Below, piece after piece: positions 41,569 through 51,155 of a stretch of DNA of 64,000 nt. Numbering within the stretch: the stretch's first letter is position 1; each line of letters starts with the position of its first letter. Position numbers and translations under genes: made by a program. Source of the stretch: Pelomonas sp. Root1217 (lineage in GTDB: Bacteria > Pseudomonadota > Gammaproteobacteria > Burkholderiales > Burkholderiaceae_C); NCBI RefSeq assembly GCF_001425705.1, contig NZ_LMDC01000001.1, positions 1,534,208-1,598,207 on the forward strand. Reading direction: 5' to 3'. The notes under the pieces were generated by a model that made no database searches, was not told the DNA's origin, and saw nothing but the letters and a program-made list of their open reading frames with translations.

Positions 41569-44295
41569 TCAGTCCGTCAGTTGATCGCCGATCAGGGCCA
41601 GGTTCTGGATGGCGGCCAGCCCCCACTGCGCGGTGTCATTGGTGCTGATCCAGGGGGCTTCGTCCACCGGGTTCAACGCCAGCGGGCCGGCGATGCGCGT
41701 CGTCTTCAGCGTCTTGTGGCCGCGCGGGTCGTCGGCCCAGAACTCGCGCCAGGCGCGCTGGGCCAGGGCCTGGTCCTGCTTCTGTTTTGCTGCGTAGGCG
41801 GATAGCCGCGAATGGCCCACGCTGAGCACCGTGCCGCCGCCATGAGGCGCGCCCAGCGCCTTGACCTGCTGGTCCCGCGGTGCGTTGTAGAGCTCGCAGT
41901 ACTGCAGCCAAGCCTGCTTGAACTCGGGCACGTCGATCAGCTCCACCAATTCGGCCATCATCTCCACGGCACCGAAGACGGCGCTCAGGTGGCTGGCGCT
42001 GAGCTTGTCGCCGCTGACGTTGTGGAAGGCGCCTTCGTTGGGGCCGGTGGGTTCATAGCCGCCGCTGCCGGTGAAGAAGCCATGCGGCATGGCGGCGATG
42101 CCCTTCATGCCGCGCAGCAGCTTGTTGCGCCAGCGCACGTCGCCGGTGCGCTCCCATTCGGTCAGCACATTCGCGACGACGGAGCCCCAGTCGGTGCCGA
42201 AGCCGATCCGCGCCGGCCAGGGGCCTTTGTCGACGCGCCCGGCGATCTTGCGCACCGGATCGACCTCGTCCATCTTGGTGTCGGCGTTGAGCACCTCGCG
42301 CATGACGTCGCCGATGCGTTCGTCGGCCGTCAGGTAGTAGTAGAAGCGCCGGTAGGCCGACGTGGAGATGCGCGCCTGCTTGGCGCTGCAGCCCCAGTGC
42401 TGCACGTTGTGCCGGGTGCCCAGGCCCTGGAAGCGGCCGGCGTGATAGATGTCGACCTCGCTGGTGTGGCGCACCATGGCCTCGGCGAAGCGGAAGATGT
42501 CGGCCCGGCCGCTGCGCAAGTAGGCGTACCAGAGCCACAGGTCGGGTGACAGCTCCGAGTTGTCCCAGGCGAAGCCGCCGACGTCGTAGCGCCATTCGTG
42601 GCGGTCGCTGTCGTAGGTGTGGCGGATGTCGCCGTAGTCCCAGAAGCCGTACCAATGGCGCTGCTCGACCTCCTTCTTGTAGAAGTCGAACAGGAAGTCC
42701 AGCTTGTCCTCGATCTTCTGACGCGCCGGCGTGCTGCGGTCGGGAAGGCTCCACAGCTTGCCGAACACGCCGGCCGCCAGATAACGCTGCGGTGATGCGG
42801 CCAGCTGCGGCGGCGCCTGCACGGCGGCGGCCATCTGCACCAGGCGTTCGCGCGTGGGCGTGGCGGCCAGTGCCCACAGCGTGATCTCGCTGCTGCGTGC
42901 GATGCCCACCGGCGTGCCGAAGCCCTTCTCGTAGTCCTCGTAGGTCATCTCCAGGCCTTCGAGCTCCTGCTCGTGGGTCTCCATGCCCAGGCCATCGTGA
43001 TAGAAGCGCAGGTCCATGGCCGGCGCCTCGGGCGAGTGCATCCAGACGGTGACCTCGGCCGCATCGGTCAGGGCGTTGCGGATGTCCAGCTGGGTCGGAT
43101 GGCGCTGCCAGAAGTCGCGCAGGCCGAAGGCCACGCCGCCGGTGGCGCCGCCGATATAGCCCGCGCCCGGCGCGCGCTTGCCGAAAGCGGCGGGGATCCA
43201 GCCGTGGCCGGGTTTGGTGCGCTTCTTGATCTGGAAGCCGTCGGCACTGAGCTGGCTCAAGCTGTAGTCGCCCCAGGCGGGAATGCGGTGCTGCAGCTCG
43301 CGCACCTGCTTGCCCCATTGCGCCAGCGGCGGCGTCGCGCGACCGGCGAGCTGGGCCTCGCGCACGGCGGCGCCCGGGTCCCGGCGCAGGCCGGTCAGGT
43401 TGCGCACACTCTCGGCCCACAGGCCGCCGGCCTCACCGGCTAAGCGCACGTGGCGGTTGTAGAGCTCGTCGCGCAGCGGCACCGCGAAGCGCAGGCCGAT
43501 GCCGCGCAGGAAATCCTTCTGGTCGTCGCCATCGAAGACGAAGGTGTGCATCACGCGCAGCGACTCGGCGCCGGCGTAGAAATAGAAGCGCACCGAGAAC
43601 GGCAGCCACTCGCGGCCGGCGGCGCTGCGGTGCCGGCCGTCGACCTTGATGACGGCGCGCACCGGACCGCTCTGCTCGACGGTCAGCTTGGTCGTACGGC
43701 TCTCGAAAGCTGTTTGCGTCACCGGACCTTGCAACGCATCCGGCTTGTCGTCCGTCTGCGCGACGAGGGTGCAGGCGCCCATCACCTCGCGGCCTTCGCG
43801 CTCGATGCCGGCGATGAGCTTGGCGCCCTGACGTGGCAGTCTGCAGCGGATGACGCCCGTGTCGACTTCGACGAAGTCCGTCTGTTCACTGACGGTGACC
43901 TTGGCGCCAGCGGCCGCAGCGCCCTTGCCGGGTCGGATGCTGGGCGTGGCGCCCGCATCGACGCCGGCCGGCAGCGCATGCGCCGTCCACTTCAGCGAGC
44001 CATCGGGCCACCAGGCCAGCGGCCAGCTCTGCAGCGGCAGTGGGCGGCCTTGGGCGTCGACCGCGTGGAAGTCCTGGCCCTTCTTGTGTTGGCCGCGCGG
44101 CCAGGGCAGGCCCAGCGTGGCGCCCAACGGTAGCGCCGGGGCGGCGCCGTCGAGCCAGCGCAGCGCGAGCAGGTCGGTGGCGACGGCGGTGGCCGGCGCA
44201 GGCGCCGGGGCGGCGCTGGCGGCACCGGCCAAGCCGGTCAGACCCAGGGGCAGGGAAGCGGTCTTGAAGAAGTTGCGGCGGCTGAAGTCGGTCAT
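41569..44295 (-). CDS. Exo-rhamnogalacturonan lyase-like protein, family PL26 (YetA/PcRGLX type), Tat-exported
   Basis: The protein is 908 residues. It begins with a twin-arginine signal, FSRRNFFKTASLPLGLTGLA. The long chain follows the PcRGLX/YetA layout: an N-terminal beta domain (LPLGATLGLPWPRGQ, WPDGSLKWTAHALPAG), a central (alpha/alpha)-barrel (YGFWDYGDIRHTYD, YDVGGFAWDNSELSPDLWLW, GRFQGLGTRHNVQHWGC) and a C-terminal beta domain. The Penicillium PL26 enzyme releases unsaturated GalA-Rha disaccharides from RG-I. The Tat signal suggests folding before export. It overlaps the GPH transporter stop by four bases, which fits disaccharide release followed by import. Confidence 0.88.
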   Translation of the reverse strand: MTDFSRRNFFKTASLPLGLTGLAGAASAAPAPAPATAVATDLLALRWLDGAAPALPLGATLGLPWPRGQHKKGQDFHAVDAQGRPLPLQSWPLAWWPDGSLKWTAHALPAGVDAGATPSIRPGKGAAAAGAKVTVSEQTDFVEVDTGVIRCRLPRQGAKLIAGIEREGREVMGACTLVAQTDDKPDALQGPVTQTAFESRTTKLTVEQSGPVRAVIKVDGRHRSAAGREWLPFSVRFYFYAGAESLRVMHTFVFDGDDQKDFLRGIGLRFAVPLRDELYNRHVRLAGEAGGLWAESVRNLTGLRRDPGAAVREAQLAGRATPPLAQWGKQVRELQHRIPAWGDYSLSQLSADGFQIKKRTKPGHGWIPAAFGKRAPGAGYIGGATGGVAFGLRDFWQRHPTQLDIRNALTDAAEVTVWMHSPEAPAMDLRFYHDGLGMETHEQELEGLEMTYEDYEKGFGTPVGIARSSEITLWALAATPTRERLVQMAAAVQAPPQLAASPQRYLAAGVFGKLWSLPDRSTPARQKIEDKLDFLFDFYKKEVEQRHWYGFWDYGDIRHTYDSDRHEWRYDVGGFAWDNSELSPDLWLWYAYLRSGRADIFRFAEAMVRHTSEVDIYHAGRFQGLGTRHNVQHWGCSAKQARISTSAYRRFYYYLTADERIGDVMREVLNADTKMDEVDPVRKIAGRVDKGPWPARIGFGTDWGSVVANVLTEWERTGDVRWRNKLLRGMKGIAAMPHGFFTGSGGYEPTGPNEGAFHNVSGDKLSASHLSAVFGAVEMMAELVELIDVPEFKQAWLQYCELYNAPRDQQVKALGAPHGGGTVLSVGHSRLSAYAAKQKQDQALAQRAWREFWADDPRGHKTLKTTRIAGPLALNPVDEAPWISTNDTAQWGLAAIQNLALIGDQLTD

Positions 44296-45944
44296 GGGCG
44301 GGCCTGCAGGGGTTGCAGCGAGGAGTCGGTGGCGTGACCGCTGCCGCGGCCCCAGAGGCGGTCGTAGGGCCAGCCGGTCAGGTCTTCGACGATGCGGCGG
44401 CTGTCATCGGTCTGGGCTTCAGTGGCCCCGTTGCGCAACCGCTCCACTTCGTTGACCAGCACGGCATGTGTGCTGGCATTGAGGCGGAAGGACCAGGAGG
44501 CGATCAGGCCGAAAGCCATCATCAGCAGCGGCCCGCCGACCATCAGCCCGGTGATGGTCTGGATGGCCTCGGGGCTTTGCACGATGAGCTCGCCGGGGCG
44601 GCTCTTGGGCGAGATGTAGCCGCCCAGGTCGATGATCCAGCCGCTGGCGATGATCGCGGCGCTTTGCGCGAGCTTGCGCACCAGCGTCATCACGCCGGCG
44701 AAGATGCCCTCGCGGCGCTGGCCGGTGACGGCCTCGTCAATGTCGGGTAGGTAGTTGTAGACCGACCAGGGCACGAAGTTCAGTGTGCCGCGGCCCAGGC
44801 CGGCCAGCACGATGGGCACGAAGGTCCAGAACACCAGGCCGAGGCTGCCGCTGGTGGGGCTCAGCGCGCTGAAGAGGTTGGTGCCCAGCGCCTTGAAGCC
44901 GGCGTCGAAGCCCTCGGGCCGCACGAGGAAGAAGCCCAGGTACAGCAGCAGCGCCGCACCGAACAGCGTGATGGCCAGCCGGTAGGCCAGCACGGGCCCG
45001 GTGCGGATGACGATCTGGATGGCCACCATCACCGAGATCAGCTGGGCCACGTACATGACCGTCATCAGCTGCGAGATGACGAGGGTGGCGCCCATCAGCA
45101 CGGTGGCGACAAAGATGGGGAAGGCGGTGTTGAAGATGTCCTGCGACAGGTAGCCGCCCAGGTAGATGGACAGGTGCTGGCGGAAGGCGCGGATCTTCAG
45201 CGTCGAGAACAGGTCGCCGAACATCTTGACCGGCAGGGCCAGCGCGGCCTTGAGGGTGACGCCGCCGTAGGTCTGCGATAGCACCGCCTGCTCGCGCGTG
45301 CCGTAGGGGCGCTCCCAGGTCGTCAGCACGACGATGGTCACGACGAGCGAAAAGATGCCGCCGAAGATGGCCGCCATCCAGAAGAAGGTGTCGGGCGAGT
45401 CCTTGCCGCCGAACTGGTTGATCAGCAGCGTGGGCAGGTAGGAGGCCAGGATGGCCGAGCTCTGCGCCACGATCATGCGCGCGCCGGCGAACTTGGCCTT
45501 GGCCTTGTAGTCCTTGGTCATCTCCGCCGCCAGCGTTTCCCAGGGGATGAGAAACATCGTGTACAGCAGCTCGAAGAAGACGAAGGTGAGCAGGTAGTAG
45601 CTGAAGCTGTGGCCGGTGCGGAAGATCAGCGCGAAGCTGGGCAGCAGCGGGATGGTGATGAGCAGGAAGAGCTTGCGCCGGCCGATCCTGCGGCCCACCC
45701 AGGTGTGGCGCAGGTTGTCGGAGACATAGCCGATGAGGGGGCAGGTGATGGCTTCGAGCAGGCGCGGCAGACCGAGGATGAGGCCGGCTTCGACGGCGCT
45801 GAGGCCGCAGAAGGTGGTGAAGAAATAGAACAGCCAACCGGTGATGACGGCCTGGGCGCCGGCGCCGAGCATGTCGCCGCTGCCCCAGCCCCAGTAGTTG
45901 ACCCAGTTGGGCTCTTTGGCGGCAGGGTGAAGGTTCTTCTGCAT
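44292..45944 (-). CDS. GPH/MFS-family sugar-cation symporter
   Basis: The protein is 550 residues with about 12 hydrophobic helices. N-terminal NYWGWGSGDMLGAGAQAV and CPLIGYVSDNLRHTWVGRRIGRRKLFLL (the GPH loop 2-3 signature) identify a glycoside-pentoside-hexuronide transporter. The central cytoplasmic loop and a 50-residue polar tail (NGATEAQTDDSRRIVED) make it longer than usual. It is placed between GH105 and the PL26-like lyase, so unsaturated RG disaccharides are a sensible substrate; uptake of rhamnose itself is another possibility, as no other rhamnose transporter is seen here. Located in the inner membrane. Confidence 0.9.
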   Translation of the reverse strand: MQKNLHPAAKEPNWVNYWGWGSGDMLGAGAQAVITGWLFYFFTTFCGLSAVEAGLILGLPRLLEAITCPLIGYVSDNLRHTWVGRRIGRRKLFLLITIPLLPSFALIFRTGHSFSYYLLTFVFFELLYTMFLIPWETLAAEMTKDYKAKAKFAGARMIVAQSSAILASYLPTLLINQFGGKDSPDTFFWMAAIFGGIFSLVVTIVVLTTWERPYGTREQAVLSQTYGGVTLKAALALPVKMFGDLFSTLKIRAFRQHLSIYLGGYLSQDIFNTAFPIFVATVLMGATLVISQLMTVMYVAQLISVMVAIQIVIRTGPVLAYRLAITLFGAALLLYLGFFLVRPEGFDAGFKALGTNLFSALSPTSGSLGLVFWTFVPIVLAGLGRGTLNFVPWSVYNYLPDIDEAVTGQRREGIFAGVMTLVRKLAQSAAIIASGWIIDLGGYISPKSRPGELIVQSPEAIQTITGLMVGGPLLMMAFGLIASWSFRLNASTHAVLVNEVERLRNGATEAQTDDSRRIVEDLTGWPYDRLWGRGSGHATDSSLQPLQARP

Positions 45945-45947
45945 GGC

Positions 45948-47111
45948 TTAGATGAAACGGAGGAGCAGCTCACCCATGGCCAGCAGCGCCATCGCCTGCC
46001 CGAAAGGCATCGACGTCAACGGAATGTCCTTGTATTCCTGCAGCGTGTTGAACACCGGCGTCCCGAAGCTGACCTGCGTCAGCTCACCCGCCTCGTTGAT
46101 CTTCGACCGCACCGCCAGCGCCGCCTTCAACCCCACCGCCTCATACGACCGTGGTAAATAGCCCTTGCGCACCGCCTTCAGGATGCCGTATGCGAAGCCC
46201 GCCGAAGCCGCCGCCTCGTCATACGACGTCGGGTCATCCAGCAACGTCGGCCACAAACCCGACGCCGATTGGCACCCGGCCAACGCCTTCACCTGCGCCT
46301 CCAGCGTCGACACCAGGAACTGCCGGAACGCATCTCCTTCGGGCAGGTTCAGCAGTTCGATGAACTCCGGAATGACGATCGTCACCCACGAGTTGCCGCG
46401 CGCCCACAGCGCATTGGCGAAGTTGTGTCGCCCCTCGAACGTCCAGCCGTGGAACCACAGCCCCGTCTTGCGGTCGGCCAGGTACTTGATGTGCACGAGG
46501 AACTGCCGCTTGGCCTCCTCGACGTAATGCGGCCGGTTCAGCAGCAGCCCGAACTTCGCCAGCGGCAGCACCGACATCATCAGCGTGTCGTCCCACAGCT
46601 GCTGGTGATTGACGCTGTTGTAGACGATGTGCTGGAAGCCGCCTTCCTCGGTGCGCGGCAGGTCCCTGTAGACCCACTCAGCCCAGCGGTCGATGTAGGG
46701 CAGGAAGCGGCGCTCGCCGGTGCGGTCGAACAGATAGGCCAGGGTCAGGAAGGGCGCCACCGTGTTGATGTTGCGGCTCGGCATGCCCTCGGCGAACCGG
46801 GCCTCGAACCAGCTCGTCATGATGTCCCAGGCCTTGGCGTCGCCGGTCAGCTCCCAGACCTTGTAGACGCCGTACAGGCCCACGCCGTGGGTCCACTCGA
46901 AGCCGTTCCAGCCCTTGGTGTCCAGCACGCGGCCATCGTCCAGGCGCAGCAGGAATTTCCCGTCGGTGTCTTCGATGTTGACGAGGTTGTGGATCAGACG
47001 GTCGACGGCGCCGCGGATGTCATCGCGGTCGGCACCGAGGCCGGCCGTGTGGTGGGCCAGCAGCGGGTGGATGCGCGAGGAGTCGACGGGCTTGAGGATC
47101 TGGTGGGACAT
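45948..47111 (-). CDS. GH105 unsaturated rhamnogalacturonyl hydrolase (YteR-like)
   Basis: The protein is 387 residues with no signal peptide, so it acts in the cytoplasm. It hydrates and releases the unsaturated galacturonate from the non-reducing end of lyase products, leaving rhamnose. The (alpha/alpha)6-barrel is marked by TKGWNGFEWTHGVGLYG, MPSRNINTVAPFLTLAY, YNSVNHQQLWDDTLMMSVLP (the catalytic Asp in WDD), GRHNFANALWARGNSW and DEAAASAGFAYGI. It lies 20 bases after the GH43-GH35 gene and three bases before the transporter gene, linking it to import of lyase products. Confidence 0.94.
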   Translation of the reverse strand: MSHQILKPVDSSRIHPLLAHHTAGLGADRDDIRGAVDRLIHNLVNIEDTDGKFLLRLDDGRVLDTKGWNGFEWTHGVGLYGVYKVWELTGDAKAWDIMTSWFEARFAEGMPSRNINTVAPFLTLAYLFDRTGERRFLPYIDRWAEWVYRDLPRTEEGGFQHIVYNSVNHQQLWDDTLMMSVLPLAKFGLLLNRPHYVEEAKRQFLVHIKYLADRKTGLWFHGWTFEGRHNFANALWARGNSWVTIVIPEFIELLNLPEGDAFRQFLVSTLEAQVKALAGCQSASGLWPTLLDDPTSYDEAAASAGFAYGILKAVRKGYLPRSYEAVGLKAALAVRSKINEAGELTQVSFGTPVFNTLQEYKDIPLTSMPFGQAMALLAMGELLLRFI

Positions 47112-47131
47112 GGTCTTGTCTCTTTATGAAT

Positions 47132-50100
47132 TCAGCGCTGCAGGTTGCGCGGTTGGGGCACCGGCTCCAACGGTACGCCGCCGCGGGCCACGGCCATCGG
47201 CACCAGGCGCACGGCCTCCAGTGCGTTGGCCGGCTGGCCATCGGTCGTGACAGCCAGCGTCAGCGTGTTCTCGCCGTTCGGGTTCAGGATGCCGGGCGGC
47301 AGCACGAAGACGCGTTGCGGGCCGATGTGGGCGATGAACTGGCCGAGGTTCCAGCCGTTGACGAAGATCAGCGCCCGGTTCTCGACCTCGGAGCGCGGCT
47401 TGCTGGTGTCGCCGAAAGCCAGGCCCAGCTGCACGTCGTGGCCGGCAGGCAGGTCGAGCTTGAAGGTCGTGCGCAGCCAGTAGGTGCCGGGCGCGGGCGG
47501 GGCAGCATTCGGCGCCGTGGCGTCCCAACCTTGCTGAGGCTTTCCGGCATCGACAGGCAGATGCCAGCCCATGCGCTCGCCGTGCAGGCCGCCGTTGTTC
47601 ATCGGGCCGCGCACCAGGTCGGCAATGTCCTCGCCGCCCTTGTTGCCCTGGATCTTCCAGGCGATGGGGGTGGCGAAGCGCTGGCCACCCTTGGGCGCGA
47701 TCGACGCGGCGATGAGGCCGCGGGCCTCCTTGTGCGCGTCGTCGGCGAACAGGTCCCAGTTGTGGGAGTTGTTGCGCACGACGACCGCCAGCACATGTTC
47801 GCCGGCCGGCAGGTTTTTCAGCAACTGCTTGAAGGTGTCGGTCGTCTCGGGGAAGGGCCGGCCGGTGTCGTTCTCCTGTTGGCCGAGGAATCGCCCGTCC
47901 AGCCAGACCTGGACCATGCCCGCCCCGCCGCCACCGAAGAAGAGCTCCAGCTGCATCGGCTTGGTCTCAGAAGTCGTGAAGCGGCCGCGATACCAGACGT
48001 CGCCGTGGTGGAAACCGTAGTCACTCATCGCCAGCACCGGCTGGCCCTTGTCCGGCGCGGTGTAGACATTGGCGGCCGAGGCGTTGGCGTCGGCCCGGCG
48101 CCAGGCGCTGTCGTCGAAGTCCGGTGCGGCTTCGAGAGAGTCGAAGCGACGGGTCCAGGCCTGCTGCGTCAGATCGGGCAGCTTGATCACATCGGGGCCG
48201 GGCAGGGCGGCGCGGGCGGTCAGGCTGAAGTCCTGCGCCGAGACCGCAACGGCCTGGCCGTTGAAGCTCAGCGACGCGATGCCAGCCGGTGCCCAGGCCC
48301 GCAGCGCGCTCGGTGCCGTGGTGTCGCCGCGCAATTGCAGCGTCGTGCCGTCGATGGCGGCAGTGCGCACGAGGCCCGGGCTGCGCACGAGGACGCTTCG
48401 ATCGCCCACCTTCAGGCGCCAGAACTCCTGGCCCGTCTTCTCGTCGGCAAGCAGCAGCAGCAAGGGCGCGCGGCCACCGCCGTCGATCAGCACTTCGATG
48501 AGGCCAGTGTGCGCGTAGTTCAGCCGCAGGTCGCCGCGGCTGGCGTCCCAGTGCACCTGCGCCTGGCCACGCAGCAGCTTCACGGTGGGCCGGTTCGCAA
48601 AGCGCAGCACGGTCTCGCCATCGTCGCCGTTGCGGCCGTAGAAGAGGGCGACGTCGCGTGCGCCCTGCTGCATCTGCGCCTGCAACTCGCTGGTGCTGTA
48701 GACGAGATGCTGGCGCTCCAGCGCGTAGCTGGCCAGCAGCATCTTGGCGTCCTGGCCCGTCAGCGTCAGCTTGCCGGCCTGCGGGACTTGGTAGGTGCCG
48801 TCGCGCGTCTTCAGTTTGAAGCCGAAAGCCTCGGTGCCCGACAGGTGGTTGTGCTGGGCCATCAGCACATGGCTGCCTAAAGCGTTGTTGACGTTGTGAT
48901 ACAGCCTGACCTTGGCGTTGCCTGGGTCGAGCGGCTCGCCCTTGTCCATCTGCGCCAGCACGGGCGTTGCGGCCTGCACGAACCCGCCCATCTGCTTGAG
49001 CACCAGCGCCTTGTCGCGCATGACGCGGGCTTCGCTGATCGGCGAGCCGTAGTCGTAGCTTGTGTAGACGATCGGTCCCGGCTGCCAGCCCCAGCTGGTG
49101 CCGCCGAAGGCCATGTAGATGGAGTGGATGGTCAGCGCGTTGATGAGGCTGCTGCCGTAGAACACGCGCTGGTAGCCCGGGCCCTGGCGCTGGGCGGTGC
49201 ACTCGTAGGTGCCGTTGCTGCCCCAGTAGTCGAACCAGCCCGCGCCGATCTCGGCAACGAAGCCCGGCGTGTTGGGCGAGGCCTGCGAGCCGACCTTGGG
49301 GAAGTTCTTGCCGTAGATGCCCCAATCGGGAACCGGGGCCGGCGTGCCGGGTTGGGCATCCACACCGCAGACGCCACCGGGGTAGCCGTCGAAGGCGTAG
49401 AGGTCGGTCGGACCAGGGTTGGCAAACGGCGCGGTGGAGTTCCTGGGCGTCCAGTCCGGCAGCCGCGACGCGGCGTTGTGGAACAGCGGCACGGTGATGC
49501 CGTCGGCGCGCGCCTTGTCCGCGAGGTGCTGCATGTGGCGGATGTTCTTGGGCTGCACCGAGAACAGCTCGTTCTCCAGCTGGTAGGCGATGACGGTGCC
49601 GCCGCCGTTGGTGATCTGGTGGCGGGCCAGGATGGCGTTGATCTGCGTCATCCATTCGTCGGCGGCGGCCTGGTACTCGGCCGCGTCGGTGCGGGCCTCG
49701 GCGCGTTGGCGCAGCAGCCAACCCGGGAAGCCGCCAGCCGTCAGCTCGGCGTTCACGTAGGGACCCATGCGGGCGATGACGTAGAGGCCTTCCTCCTCGG
49801 CCATCTGGATGGCGCGCTCGACATTACGCACGCCCGTGAAGTCGTAGTGGCCCGGCTTGGCCGAGTGGTAGCCCCAGCTGAAGTAGAGCGACACGGCGTT
49901 CAGCCCCGAAGCCTTCATCTTCTGCAGCACGTCGCGCCACAGGCTGGGCGACGGCAGGCGAAAGGGGTGGAACTCGCCCGCGAAGATCATTTCGCGCTTG
50001 CCGTCGATGATCAGCGAGTGGCGGTCCCAGGCGATCGCCTTGGGCTTGCCCTTGGGCGCGGTCGCGCGCTCCAGTTGCGCCGTCTCTTCCGAGATCACGG

Positions 50101-51031
50101 TGAAGTGCCGCACGGTGCCGGACACGCCGCCCAGTTCCTGCTTCGGCGTCCAGGTCTGCAGACCGTCGAAGCTGTCGGAATACCAATACCGCTTGGTCGT
50201 GTAGTCGTCGAAATAGATGCGCCAGCCGGCGCGGCCACCGGCACCCTTGATGGATACCAGCGCCTGGCCCTCCGACGGACCGCCCCAGCCGGCCCAGTCG
50301 CCGGTCTTCTGCATCGTCCAGGGGCCGTCCAGCGCAGGCGCGGTGGCCAGCTCGATGAACTTGGTTGTCTCGTTCTTCGTGAACGCGACGTAGCGGCCTT
50401 CGTGCCGGATGACGAAGGTGTCGATGAAGTTGTTCTCCAGCCCCTGCATGGGCGCCGGGTCGGAGAACTTCGTGAAGCTGCCGTCCAGCGCCTTCATCGA
50501 ATACGCGGCGAACGGCCCCTGCGTGCCGCCCTTGGACAGGCTCATGACCAGCTTCAAGCCGCCGTCGCCGTCGCGGAACCACTCCGGCGCCCAGACGTTG
50601 GTGACACCGGGCAGCTGGACCGTCACATCGGCCACATGCGTCCACGTACTCAGGTCCGCTGACTTCGCGATGCCGAAGGTCGAGCCCGACCAGTTCGTCG
50701 TGTAGGCGATGTAGTAGAGACCGTCGGCGGCGCGGATGATGGACGGGTCGCGCAGCAGGCCCTTGGGGGGCTGGTAGACCTCGGAGCCCAGCGACGTGAA
50801 GGTGATGCCGTCGTTCGACGAGAACAGGCTGAGCTTGTCCTGCGACGTCGCCATGAAGGCGGACATCACGAAGCTGCGCTCTGCCTTGGCGGCCGGCGCC
50901 GCGATCCGCGCCGGGGCGTTGACGACAGCGGGCCCCTGTTGTCCCGGCAGGTCCTGCCCGCGCGCCACGGCACAAAGCAGCAGCGCAGCGAGCGGGATCA
51001 ACCGGGAGGCGGAGGGCAGGGCAGCGTGCAT
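47132..51031 (-). CDS. GH43-like / GH35 beta-galactosidase fusion, secreted
   Basis: The protein is 1299 residues. The signal peptide (LIPLAALLLCAVARG) is followed by a five-bladed GH43-type propeller (about 50-325): LLRDPSIIRAADGLYYIAYT, TNVWAPEWFRDGDGGLKLVM and NFIDTFVIRHEGRYVAFTKN. From about residue 340 a GH35 beta-galactosidase begins (HSLIIDGKREMIFAGEFHPF, GGFPGWLL), with the acid/base Glu in AYQLENELFS and the nucleophile Glu in FVAEIGAGWFDYWG. It ends in galactose-binding-like jelly rolls (WLDGRFLGQQEND, ALIFVNGWNLGQF). The GH35 should trim terminal galactose from RG-I galactan; the propeller could add arabinofuranosidase or galactosidase activity or act as a binding module. It is first in the minus-strand operon that continues through GH105. 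Confidence 0.92.
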   Translation of the reverse strand: MHAALPSASRLIPLAALLLCAVARGQDLPGQQGPAVVNAPARIAAPAAKAERSFVMSAFMATSQDKLSLFSSNDGITFTSLGSEVYQPPKGLLRDPSIIRAADGLYYIAYTTNWSGSTFGIAKSADLSTWTHVADVTVQLPGVTNVWAPEWFRDGDGGLKLVMSLSKGGTQGPFAAYSMKALDGSFTKFSDPAPMQGLENNFIDTFVIRHEGRYVAFTKNETTKFIELATAPALDGPWTMQKTGDWAGWGGPSEGQALVSIKGAGGRAGWRIYFDDYTTKRYWYSDSFDGLQTWTPKQELGGVSGTVRHFTVISEETAQLERATAPKGKPKAIAWDRHSLIIDGKREMIFAGEFHPFRLPSPSLWRDVLQKMKASGLNAVSLYFSWGYHSAKPGHYDFTGVRNVERAIQMAEEEGLYVIARMGPYVNAELTAGGFPGWLLRQRAEARTDAAEYQAAADEWMTQINAILARHQITNGGGTVIAYQLENELFSVQPKNIRHMQHLADKARADGITVPLFHNAASRLPDWTPRNSTAPFANPGPTDLYAFDGYPGGVCGVDAQPGTPAPVPDWGIYGKNFPKVGSQASPNTPGFVAEIGAGWFDYWGSNGTYECTAQRQGPGYQRVFYGSSLINALTIHSIYMAFGGTSWGWQPGPIVYTSYDYGSPISEARVMRDKALVLKQMGGFVQAATPVLAQMDKGEPLDPGNAKVRLYHNVNNALGSHVLMAQHNHLSGTEAFGFKLKTRDGTYQVPQAGKLTLTGQDAKMLLASYALERQHLVYSTSELQAQMQQGARDVALFYGRNGDDGETVLRFANRPTVKLLRGQAQVHWDASRGDLRLNYAHTGLIEVLIDGGGRAPLLLLLADEKTGQEFWRLKVGDRSVLVRSPGLVRTAAIDGTTLQLRGDTTAPSALRAWAPAGIASLSFNGQAVAVSAQDFSLTARAALPGPDVIKLPDLTQQAWTRRFDSLEAAPDFDDSAWRRADANASAANVYTAPDKGQPVLAMSDYGFHHGDVWYRGRFTTSETKPMQLELFFGGGGAGMVQVWLDGRFLGQQENDTGRPFPETTDTFKQLLKNLPAGEHVLAVVVRNNSHNWDLFADDAHKEARGLIAASIAPKGGQRFATPIAWKIQGNKGGEDIADLVRGPMNNGGLHGERMGWHLPVDAGKPQQGWDATAPNAAPPAPGTYWLRTTFKLDLPAGHDVQLGLAFGDTSKPRSEVENRALIFVNGWNLGQFIAHIGPQRVFVLPPGILNPNGENTLTLAVTTDGQPANALEAVRLVPMAVARGGVPLEPVPQPRNLQR

Positions 51032-51155
51032 AGCGGGCCGGGAGTGCGGGAAGCCTGGATCAGTGTCTCCCGGTTCGTCGCCGCCAAAAAATCAAGCGCT
51101 TGCGAGAAAGGGCTTGCCCAGGGCCTGTCGCGGGGGCAGGCGAAAATGGCGCCCT

